Assembly (NCBI GenBank): GCA_963763495.1
Contig: CAVXOY010000012.1
Location: 1 to 25,904 of the forward strand
DNA length: 25,904 nucleotides
Source of the DNA: DAOUEO01 sp963763495
GTDB lineage: Bacteria; Chloroflexota; Dehalococcoidia; DSTF01; JALHUB01
Direction: 5' to 3'
Position numbers and translations under genes: made by a program. Positions within the stretch are counted from its first letter, which is position 1; each line of letters begins with the position of its first letter. The notes under the pieces are model-generated. The model worked only from the letters and a program-made list of their open reading frames with translations, did no database searches and had not been told where the DNA came from. Positions 8,042-15,944 of the stretch are shown piece after piece.

Positions 8042-8521
8042 GGGTATGGGAGGGAGGATGGCCAGTCCTGACGCGTCGGCGGGAGTCGGGGTGGTGGCTC
8101 AGCGGTCCCCGGCGGTCGAATTGTTTTTTTGTTTTGTTGATTTTCGCATTTTCTTTTTTCTTCCCGAATCTGCTGAGAGGCGTTTCTGGAGAATTGACTC
8201 TGCGATCTGTTGCCCTCCCAGATTCGACGCAGCCCCAGCGAGAGGCGAAAACTATTCGCGGCTTGGGAATCTGTCTGTGCAACCGGTAGATTCGAGGGTT
8301 GCAGAATACAATTCACTTTTTCACCCTGTTCGGGGCTATTGTTTTCTCTACCGCCATCCGGCAGGCAGGCCTGTCAAGCCGGTGTCATGGGGTGATGATA
8401 GCAGAGCCGTGGCTGAGGGATGTAAGGGAGATGTGGCACGCGGGCATGGGAGCGCAGCGCCGGCGGCGCAACATGGGCGTGGTCCTTCCCACCCACCCGC
8501 CCTAGAGCAAGTAGACGGAGG

Positions 8522-8540
8522 ATGGGGGCACATCCCCCAT
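8522..8540. repeat. Short palindrome ATGGGGG-5-CCCCCAT
   Basis: A perfect 7-bp inverted repeat with a 5-nt loop (CACAT), the first of a cluster in the rarA-mop interval. No T run follows on either strand, so it is not a standard terminator. Confidence 0.6.
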
Positions 8541-8552
8541 GGCCCCTTGGCA

Positions 8553-8571
8553 GAGAGGGCGGATCCCTCTC
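8553..8571. repeat. Short palindrome GAGAGGG-5-CCCTCTC
   Basis: A perfect 7-bp inverted repeat with a 5-nt loop (CGGAT), 12 bp from the previous palindrome and of the same size and layout. Confidence 0.6.
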
Positions 8572-8647
8572 GGCACTGCTTGCCCGATAGTTCACTGCGT
8601 CGGTGAGGGGGCGATTCGAGGGATGAAGAGACGCGTTGCAGAGTATC

Positions 8648-8665
8648 TCGGCCTGACGGCCGAGG
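8648..8665. repeat. Short palindrome CTCGGCC-4-GGCCGAG
   Basis: A perfect 7-bp inverted repeat with a TGAC loop, about 70 nt beyond the mop stop codon on the minus strand. It could stabilise or end the mop transcript, although no T run follows. Confidence 0.5.
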
Positions 8666-8734
8666 CATGGCGTGGAGCGGGCAGAGATGCCCTGCCCTAC
8701 GTCGTTGGTCGGGGTGGAAGGCGGTGGCGGGCCG

Positions 8735-8944
8735 TCAGTCGGTGGCGAGCATGACGTTGGAGGCTTTGATGACGGCGTAGACCTCCTTGCCCTTGGCCAG
8801 CCCCAGGTTTTCCGCCGAGGTCTTGGTGATGATGGAGACGAGCTCGATGCCGCCGGGGAGCTCAAGGATGACCTCGGAGTTGACGGCGCCGTGGGTGACG
8901 TTCTTGACGGTGCCCTTGAGGAGGTTGCGAGCGCTGATCTTCAT
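8735..8944 (-). CDS. Molbindin (Mop family, single TOBE domain), molybdate-binding protein
   Basis: An intact 69-aa protein consisting of one TOBE/Mop domain: MKISARNLLKGTVKNVTHGA, an EVILELPGG turn, ITKTSAENLGLAKGKEVYAV, and the terminal IKASNVMLATD. Stand-alone Mop proteins assemble as hexamers that bind and store molybdate or tungstate in the cytoplasm. AAGGAGG about 8 nt before ATG 8944 fixes the start. No modABC transport genes are near, so this is an orphan storage or buffering protein rather than part of an uptake operon in this window. Family assignment is firm; metal preference cannot be read from the sequence. Confidence 0.92.
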   Translation of the reverse strand: MKISARNLLKGTVKNVTHGAVNSEVILELPGGIELVSIITKTSAENLGLAKGKEVYAVIKASNVMLATD

Positions 8945-9064
8945 GATTGCGCCTCCTTAGGAGTCCGGCTGCTGCCGGCTTGAGTGTTGTTCCTTCTCCT
9001 TATAGCTTAGCACAACGGCAAGGGGGTGAGGGGGTAGCTCTGCGCCTGCTGCACGTCTCTCCCG

Positions 9065-9085
9065 GGTCGGGCGGGACGCCCGACC
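9065..9085. repeat. Dispersed palindrome GGTCGGGC-5-GCCCGACC, copy 1
   Basis: A perfect 8-bp inverted repeat with loop GGGAC, followed by TACGA. The same unit recurs at 9123-9146 and, in variant form, at 13312-13328 and 22747-22767, always outside genes. Confidence 0.75.
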
Positions 9086-9122
9086 TACGAATGAACCCTG
9101 CATTTGTTGTTGGAGGGCACGC

Positions 9123-9146
9123 GGGTCGGGCAGAGACGCCCGACCC
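9123..9146. repeat. Dispersed palindrome GGGTCGGGC-6-GCCCGACCC, copy 2
   Basis: A perfect 9-bp inverted repeat with loop AGAGAC, followed by TACGATGAA. Its start is 58 bp from the start of copy 1. Degenerate relatives follow at about 9168-9215 and 9226-9250. Confidence 0.75.
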
Positions 9147-9270
9147 TACGATGAAAGCGGGGGATGGTGGGTGGGACGCCTACCCGTGCGGCAGGCAAGC
9201 CCGACTCTACGGCACATTGGAGAATGGCGGGCGAGATGCCAGTCCTGCAGGAGAGGCCCTGAGCCTGATT

Positions 9271-12138
9271 CTAGGCGCTGTCTCCAGTTCTTGCCGGCGC
9301 TGTCCCGCCAGGGGCTCCGAACGGTCCGACAATCCCTTCTTGGACGGCGCGAAGGATTACCTCGGTTCTGCTGTTCAGCCCCATCTTCCCGAAGATGTTC
9401 TCCAGATGCCGTTCCACAGTCCTCAGACTGAGCATCAGGCTATCGGCGATCTCCCGATTGCGACGCCCTTCAGACAATAGCGCCAGCACTTCGATCTCGC
9501 GCCCGGTGAGGCCGTACCTGGTCCCATTGTCTGGGGATTTGCTGTTGAACCGCGGTAGGGCATTGTCGAGGCCCAGTTCAGCGAAGATGGCCTTCGCTCG
9601 CGCCTCCATCGCCGACGCCTTTGTAAGATCGCCGCGCCTTCGCCGCCTTGTCCGCATTTCTGCGTAGTCGACATACGTGTTGGCCAGCTCCCAGCGGGCC
9701 CGGCCCTTTTCCAGTTCGCTCAACGCCTGTTCGAAATGCTGAACAGCTTGCTGCCACATCCCCAGTCGAGTCGCCAGGCGGCCGAGCACGCGCTGCACTG
9801 AGGTGGCGCACGCCGTAAGAAGCATGGCGCGTCTTTCAGGCGTGAGGGAGTCGTAGCATTGCCGCCAAAGATCGGGCGTTTCCAGGCGAGACACGACGTC
9901 GCCGAGCACGCCGCGGGCGGAGGCATATCGTGGCGTTGCGCCGATGGGGGACACATACGTCCGGACAAGCTGTTCGGCCTCTTCGACGCGGCCGAGGTTG
10001 AGCATTATGCGCCCTAGGTGAATGGCCCCGACCGGTGTCAAATCGCCGAGACCCTCTAGCGCCTCGGACTGCCGCCCTCGCGGCCACAGCGGCCCGGCCG
10101 GATGCGAACTGAGCCTCGGCCCATACCAGGCGCGCAAAAGCCATCTGATAGCGGCCGGCCAAGCGTGTCCTGGCCATCCAGGTCTCGCAGGTCTCTAGGA
10201 GCTCCTTCCACTGTCCCAGATACCCGAGCAGATAGACCTTGATGGACCACAATTGCGGAAGGTTTGTTACGTCTCCGGGGTCGATAGCTTGTTCCGCGCT
10301 GGCAATGTGCGAACTGGCAGCGTCAATATCCAGCACACAGAGATAGTGACTGGCAACGCTCGTCGACAAGAGCGTGATGGCACGCGAGCTGCCTCTCCTC
10401 TTGGCCTCTTCAAATCCGCTACGCAACATGGATAGGGCTAGTGAAGGACGGCCGATCATCAGGTAGCCGTGAGACAGCCAGAAGGCGACGAGGGGATCGC
10501 ATTCGACCTCCTCCCCAAAGCTTCGTGGCTTCTTCCAGAGGCTCTTTTGCGTCGTTGACCTCTTGCTTGAGGCACAGCGTGTTCGCAAGCAGGGCCAAAG
10601 CTCGGGCTCGATCCGCCCTCGCGCAATGGTGACGTCAAAGCTGTCTTCAACCAGTAGCACGCCTCATCGAGTTCCAAGCGCCAGCGAGACACGTCGCCGA
10701 GCGCGAGTGAAAGCTCTCCTACCTTCCTCCGGTGGCCCAGAGACTGATAACCAAGCACCGCCTCATTCCAGGCCTCGACCGCTTGCTCCCACTTGCCGGC
10801 TGCCCACAAGCTCCAGCCCAGTCTGGCAAGGAGGCGGGCGCGCACCAGTCGCGACTTGGGGCGAGTGCAGGTAATGGCAAGCCGCCAAAATCGGGTTGCC
10901 ACGTCGAAGGCCATGATCTGTTCTGCCTGCTCGGCAGCGAGTTGACAGTACTGGATGGCACGACGGCCGTCCTCAGGGCCGAATCCCAGGGCGAAGTGAT
11001 GCGCGAGGTCGGTGACGGCTGGTTCCGTGTCGGCCTCGCCTTGGAGAACGGCCGCGGCGCTCCGGTGCAGCTCTCGTCTCTTTGACTCGGGCAGCATCTC
11101 GTAGAGCCTGCCGGCGAAAAAAGGATGGGCAAATCGATACCGTTCGCCCTCGTGCCCGTTCAGCGGTTCGAGCACATGTTTCTCAACTCCGAGCCTCAGA
11201 AGCTCCGCGGCTCTGGGGCGGGTGATGTGGGCAACACGGCTGACCCTATCCGCCGTGAACTCATTCCCCAGGACGGCAGATGTCTGGAGTACCTCCTTTA
11301 GGGGTTTGGAGAGAGTGCGCAGCCTGAGGTCGACGACGTGGGTGAGACTCTCCGGTTTGCTGCTCAGGGTCAGTGCTTCCTGCAGGGAGTAGCGCTCCAA
11401 CAAGCCGCTGCTTTTTAGATGGTGGATCAGCTCACGGAGAAAGAGAGGGTTCCCGCGCGTGTAGGTGGTGGCAGCGAACATCTCCTCGTCGGTGACGTAC
11501 CCTGACCCGATGAGCTGCTCAAGAAGCTGGCGGGTGTCGGAACTGGGCAGGCCATGAAGGCGGATGGGCACGCTCTTTCGCTCAATGAGAGAGATAAGTT
11601 GGCGGGCGTCCGGATCGAGGGTCTCGTCGGTGCGGGCTGTGCAGACCATCTGAAGGTTGGCGTCCGAGACGTCCATGAGGGTGTTGATTAGCAGCAGCGT
11701 TCCCGTGTCTGCCCAGTGGATGTCTTCCAGCAGAAAGACCGTTCTCGAGACGCCGATCACTTTCAGGATGACGCTGGTGAGCTCCCGCAGGAATCGCTCT
11801 CTTCGCTCACCGCAGTCCTCGCTCAGGTTTATCCAGTTGACGCTGCTCAACGCCGAACCGGCGACTTGCTTGACGATGTCGGAAGGGGAATCGAGAAGGG
11901 AGAGACTGTTCAAGATCTGGAAGAAGGGGAAATAAGGGCCACACTCGGGGGATGGATAGCAGAAGCCCTTGAGAACCGCGATCTCCTGTTCGGGGAGACC
12001 GGAGAGCGCAGCGTCCACCAGGCTCGATTTCCCGATCCCGACTTCGCCAAGGACGATGGCGGAACCCCCGGGTGCGCTGAGGAGTTCCAGGAGTGCTGCG
12101 AGTTCTCGCTGTCGACCTACGAATGGGTGTGGTGTCAT
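9271..12138 (-). CDS. Large ATP-binding LuxR-family (LAL-type) transcriptional regulator, frameshifted
   Basis: A locus of about 950 codons. The N-terminus MTPHPFVGRQRELAALLELL is typical of signal-transduction AAA ATPases. Walker A GEVGIGKS lies at residues 31-38 and Walker B TVFLLEDIHWAD at about 133-144. A helical TPR-like middle follows (RLGWSLWAAGKWEQAVEAWN; LGRLATRLGMWQQAVQHFEQ). The C-terminal LuxR helix-turn-helix shows LTGREIEVLALLSEGRRNRE and then IADSLMLSLRTVERHLENIF. Such proteins usually activate metabolic or secondary-metabolism genes after binding an inducer in the helical part. The frame breaks at least twice around 10500-10660 and once near 10090, with related sequence continuing. 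No Shine-Dalgarno precedes ATG 12138. The target is unknown; the divergent small genes are candidates only by position. Confidence 0.88.
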
Positions 12139-12380
12139 AGCAGGCGGAAGCTAGGCGTTGTCTCGATTGTGTTCGCTTTGGTGTCGGCCAATCTTGGGTG
12201 ATTCCTCTGATGATTTGAATACAAGCACGCCTGACACTCGAAGCGCAAGCGTCTCGGCAGGGATCGGGGCGTTTTCCCACGAATTCGCAATGTATTGAGG
12301 TGCGGCGCAATGAGGAATCGAGAAGAAAGGGGGTTCTGCGATGGGTGACAGTTGGTGGCTGCATAGAGTTTGTGAGCGCG

Positions 12381-12719
12381 ATGAATGCGCTGTTTACCAC
12401 TGCACTGATTCTCAATGACGGCCATGAGATCTACGCAGTGCTTGAGGCGGGCGGGGACCCGCTCGAGGAGGCGGGCAAGAAGTTCCCTGAGAACGAGCAA
12501 CTTCAGGCTTTCCTAGAGGTGAAGCGGGGCTGGCCGGCGCATCACATGGAAGCGATCTACGAGATGCTGAGGTGGGCGCTAAGCAAGCTCGACACCGACG
12601 AGCGGATAACTGTCCACTGGAAGGGTGACGCACAGGCGTCGGAGACTGTGACACGGTTTGAGCTGCGAGACCACACTCTGGTGGTTGAACTGGCTCATCC
12701 GCCTGTAGCTGGGAGTTAA
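12381..12719 (+). CDS. Small hypothetical protein, unrecognised
   Basis: An open frame of 112 codons from ATG 12381 (MNALFTTALILNDGHEIYAV); it could start as early as 12300 (139 aa), but the added residues are Arg-rich and look non-coding. The ribosome binding site is weak either way. The composition is balanced, with a probable amphipathic helix (HHMEAIYEMLRWALSKLD) and beta-like C-terminal segments (ERITVHWKGD, TRFELRDHTLVVELAH). There is no signal peptide, membrane helix or Cys motif. I do not recognise a family. It is divergent from the LuxR-type regulator and about 150 bp before the DUF3870 gene on the same strand. Confidence 0.55.
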   Translation: MNALFTTALILNDGHEIYAVLEAGGDPLEEAGKKFPENEQLQAFLEVKRGWPAHHMEAIYEMLRWALSKLDTDERITVHWKGDAQASETVTRFELRDHTLVVELAHPPVAGS

Positions 12720-12871
12720 CCCCAGATCAACCGGAGAAGTCTGTGGGTTGCGCTGCGCCTTCTTGTACCAGTCAAAGACTATTCTGCCATAGCCAGAAAC
12801 ATCTACTCATGTTGAACGGCTCTGTCGAGTGACCGAGAACCCTGGTCCGAGTGCTGAATGAGGTGCCTAAG

Positions 12872-13216
12872 ATGAATGACGAACGTCGTACGCTGGTCTG
12901 CGTTGGCACAGCTAGAATGCCGGGAGCGACGGGGGTTGGCGAGGCTCGGATGATACTTGAGGTCGATGTTGACCTGGACGGTGGGGGCGTCTCAGGCGTG
13001 AGGGTGTACCCCTCGATGAGCGGCCTGAACCAGTTGCTGGGAGAGGCTTTATTGGGGAGGCCCTTCACGCAGCAGCTTGATGCTGCCGATCAACTGCTCA
13101 GCGAGCGCTATGTGTCTCCTTTTAAACCTGCTGCACGGGCGGCCTTGCGAACTGCGGTCGATGCCTATCGACGCTTTCGAAGGCAGGCTGAAGGGAGAGC
13201 ATCTTGGAGCGATTGA
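12872..13216 (+). CDS. DUF3870 family protein
   Basis: A 114-aa intact protein. The layout agrees with the DUF3870 family as I know it: an opening strand with a short loop (LVCVGTARMPGATG, where the family has a similar GYAKLP-type turn), a strand with acidic residues (LEVDVDLDGGGVSGVRVYP), a helix with the LL-x-G-x-x-F pattern (LLGEALLGRPFTQQLDAADQ) and a C-terminal helix ending AYRRF. Members are small cytoplasmic proteins of unknown function found in Firmicutes and related phyla. GAGGTG lies 7 nt before ATG 12872. An in-frame start at 12851 has no ribosome binding site. The family call rests on pattern memory, not a profile search. Confidence 0.65.
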   Translation: MNDERRTLVCVGTARMPGATGVGEARMILEVDVDLDGGGVSGVRVYPSMSGLNQLLGEALLGRPFTQQLDAADQLLSERYVSPFKPAARAALRTAVDAYRRFRRQAEGRASWSD

Positions 13217-13275
13217 CGACCGTGGACGCTTGGTGCGCGTTACTTCGTGATTCTACTGAGGCCAGCGGAAGTCGT

Positions 13276-13292
13276 GGCCGGCAGTGCCGGCC
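13276..13292. repeat. Short palindrome GGCCGGC-3-GCCGGCC
   Basis: A perfect 7-bp inverted repeat with a 3-nt loop in the gap between the DUF3870 gene and the end of mutS2, which converge here. No T run is present. Confidence 0.5.
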
Positions 13293-13311
13293 TATGGCGT
13301 GTTGGGGATTG

Positions 13312-13328
13312 GCGGGCGGGACGCCCGC
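13312..13328. repeat. Dispersed palindrome GCGGGC-5-GCCCGC, copy 3 (variant)
   Basis: A 6-bp inverted repeat with loop GGGAC identical to copy 1. It lies between convergent genes. Confidence 0.6.
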
Positions 13329-13342
13329 TTTGCTCTCTGAAA

Positions 13343-13380
13343 GGCGGTAGGGTTGAGTAGGGACGCTTGACCCTACCGCC
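13343..13380. repeat. Inverted repeat GGCGGTAGGGT-16-ACCCTACCGCC
   Basis: A perfect 11-bp inverted repeat whose 16-nt centre contains GTAGGGACGC, similar to the loops of the other palindromes. It lies 14 bp beyond the mutS2 stop and could end mutS2 transcription, but there is no T tract on the minus strand. Confidence 0.6.
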
Positions 13381-13393
13381 AATAATAAGGCCT

Positions 13394-15774
13394 CTAACTC
13401 GCCAGGTGGGCGATGGTGACGCCTTCGCCGCCCTCTTCGCGGGGGGCGATCTCGTAGCGACTTGACGAGCGGGTGCAACGACAGCATATTCCGCACGGCC
13501 CGCGCCAGGGTGCCGGTGCCGCGTGCCGTGGATGATGCGCACCCAGGGCAGACCGGCGCGGAAGGCGTCGTCGAGGTACTTGTCGAGTTCGGGCAGGACT
13601 TCGTCGACGAGGCGGCCGCGCACCTCGATCTCGGAGGGCACGGTCGGAGGCGGCGGCGGCACGGCGGTCCCGCCGACCTTGGGATGGGCGCCTTTGACCC
13701 GCTGCACTTTCTCCACCTTCTTCAAGGGCACGGTGCTGCGTAGAGAGCCGAGGCGAAGCTCCACTTCGCCTTTGGCGTCGGGCGGCGAGAGGGCCTCGCC
13801 GAAGCGGCCGAGACCGCGCACCCAGACGAGGTCGCCGGGCTGAATCTCCTCGGGCGGGATGTTGTCGCCTGTCTTGCGGCGGCGTCGCGGCGATGGCGGC
13901 GGCGGCTTCAGGGTCTCCAGGATGGCCTCGGCGGCAACGATCTTCTCGGCGGCGGCCTCCGGCTTCTGGCGCTCGATGCGACGGCTGGCGTGGGCGAGGA
14001 GCTGGCGGACGCGGACGATCTCCTCTTCGGCATGGGCGCGGGCCTGGGCCAGTATCTCCTCGCGCTCGTGGTCGATGGCGTCCAGCTTCTCCTCAAGGCC
14101 GGTGCGTATCTCCTCGGCTTCTTTGCGGGCCAGCATCTCGGCGCGGCGGGCGTCGGCGGCGTCGGTCTTCTCGCGCTGGATGGCGGAGAGGAGGCTCTCG
14201 GCCTTCGCCTGATCGGGGGCGATGGAGCCACGGGCAGTGGCGATGATGTCGGGCGGCAGGCCCAGGCGCTCGGCGATGGCGAGGGCGTTGCTGGCGCCGG
14301 GGAGGCCGATGGAGATGCGGTAGGTGGGCGCGAGGGTCTCCATGTCGAACTCGACGTGGGCGTTCATGATGCCCACGGTGCTGTGGGCGAAGACCTTGAG
14401 CTCGCCGTGGTGGGTGGTGGCGATGGTCAGGCAGCCGACGCCCAGCAGGTGGTCGAGGAGGGCGCGGGCCAGGGCGGAGCCTTCGTCGGGGTCGGTGCCG
14501 GCGCCCAGCTCGTCGAGGAGGACGAGGCTGTGGGGCCCGGCCTCGGCGAGCAGGGAGATGATGTTGGTCATGTGGCTGCTGAAGGTGGAGAGCGACTGCT
14601 CGATGCTCTGCTCGTCGCCGATGTCGACGCGCAGGGAGTCGAAGACGGGGATTTGGCTGCCGGCGTCGGCGGGCACAGGGAGGCCGGCCTGGGCCATGGC
14701 GCAGAGAAGGCCGACCGTCTTCAGGGCGACGGTCTTGCCGCCGGTGTTGGGGCCGGTGATGAGCAAGACGGAGTAGTCACCGCCGACGGACAGGGATATG
14801 GGGACGACATCGGCCGGTGAGCAGGGGATGACGGGCATTGACGAGGATGAGGGGCGCCGGCGGCGCGGGCCAGCCAGGGCTGCGCCTCGTCGTCGTAGGG
14901 TAGCTCGACGGCGTCCATCTCGGCGGCGAAGCGGGCCTTGGCGAGGGCGAGGTCGATTTCGGCCAGGGTGTCGATGTTGACGGCGATGGCGTGGGCGTGG
15001 CGTCCGACAAGGGAGCTGAGGCGGCGGAGGATGCGCTCGACCTCGCGCTGCTCTTCCATCTGGGTCTCGCGCCAGGTGTTGCCCAGCTCGACGACGGCCA
15101 GGGGCTCCATGAAGACGGTGGCGCCGCTGGCGGAGACGTCGTGGACGATGCCCTGCATCTGGCTGCGCATCTCGGCCTTGACGGGGATGACGTAGCGGCC
15201 GTCGCGCAGGGTGACTATCGGCTCCTGGATGACGCCGCGTCCGTCCGCCGAGTTGATCAGCTCCTGGAGCTTGGCCTGGAGGCGGTCGTGGACGGTGCGG
15301 AGGTCGCGGCGGATGACGGCGAGAGCGGGACTGGCGCTGTCGACGACTTCGGCGCGCGGGGCTGATGCAGCGGTGGATGTCGGTGGCCACGTCGTCGAAG
15401 TCGCTGATCCGCTCGGCGAGCTCGGCGAGGAGCGGCAGCGGGCCGGAGAGGCGGGTGAGCACGGCCTTCAGGTCGCGTCCGGCCTCGAGAGTGGTAGCGA
15501 CGTCGAGAAGCTCCGACGGGTCGAGGATGCCGCCGAGGTTGGCCTTGTCGGCGAGGGCGCGGACGTCGTGGATGCCGCCCAGGCCGGCGCGAGGCTTCAT
15601 CTCGCGCAGGTGGCGGGCCTCGGCGGTTAGGCGCTGGCGGCGCAGGACCTCGTCGTAGTCGGCGGACGGGCGCAGGGCGAGGGCGAGGTCGCGGCCGGCG
15701 GAGAAGGAGGTGTGCTTGGCCAGGCGCGCCAGTATCTTGTCGAATTCAAGGGTGGTGAGGGTCTTTTCGTCCAT
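13394..15774 (-). CDS. mutS2: MutS2 endonuclease with C-terminal Smr domain, several frameshifts
   Basis: About 793 codons when frames are joined, the usual MutS2 length. The start MDEKTLTTLEFDKILARLAK is typical. The core/clamp shows VPVKAEMRSQMQGIVHDVSA-type sequence near 15180, the P-loop TGPNTGGKT near 14750, Walker B LVLLDELGAGTDPDEGSA near 14520, and TIATTHHGELK after it. A charged coiled coil (about 14200-13950) leads to the Smr nuclease domain with RIIHGTGTG and the ending GVTIAHLAS. The Smr LDLR motif reads IEVR. MutS2 binds branched DNA or collided ribosomes. The frame breaks near 15365, 14870, 14815, 13520 and 13450. GGAG lies before ATG 15774, and an extended -10 (TGCTACAAT) ends 9 nt before it. 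Confidence 0.93.
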
Positions 15775-15783
15775 GGCGCTCCA

Positions 15784-15792
15784 ATTGTAGCA
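15784..15792 (-). promoter_or_regulatory. Extended -10 element upstream of mutS2
   Basis: Minus-strand TGCTACAAT, a TG-N-TANAAT extended -10, ends 9 nt before the mutS2 ATG. The start site would fall almost at the start codon, giving a leaderless or very short leader. The 170-bp gap after the Memo-AMMECR1 gene is large enough for a promoter. Confidence 0.45.
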
Positions 15793-15944
15793 GAAGCGAG
15801 GCGCGAGGGCAGCCGGAGGGCGGGAATAGATGCGGTCTGCGCGATGAACCCTGGTAGGGTATTGGAAACAGCACCCCCGCCGCGTGCGTTGGACTAGGGG
15901 CAAAGAAATCTCGTCACATGATGGCTGGAGATGGCGAGTCGCGG

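Larger units (their letters stand above)
7978..8734. other. Long intergenic region without a supportable gene
   Basis: No credible gene was found in these 757 bases on either strand. The contents are a promoter/operator candidate for rarA (8015-8041), an A-rich tract on the minus strand (about 8119-8165) that stands out in this GC-rich sequence, and from about 8520 to 8700 a run of short perfect palindromes described separately. Open frames here lack recognisable protein sequence. Confidence 0.7.
8945..9270. other. Intergenic region with palindromic repeats
   Basis: This stretch of 326 bases holds the mop ribosome binding site, a small CCGGC/GCCGG hairpin (8965-8978) and several GTCGGGC/GCCCGAC palindromes between 9063 and about 9250. 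No gene was recognised on either strand. Confidence 0.6.

Noticed and set aside
8022..8282. Minus-strand open frame over the A-rich tract.
   Set aside because: The Lys/Arg/Pro-rich low-complexity product has no ribosome binding site and no family resemblance.
8290..8645. Possible duplicated segment (GATTCGAGGG and GTTGCAGA occur at both ends).
   Set aside because: Only about 10 and 8 bases match, in different spacing; this is within chance.
9065..9250. Possible CRISPR array.
   Set aside because: The units are palindromes with unequal spacing and differing sequence. There are no uniform spacers and no cas genes.
13990..14820. Plus-strand open frame of 276 codons opposite mutS2.
   Set aside because: It is antisense to clear MutS2 ATPase sequence and has the same composition bias as other shadows.
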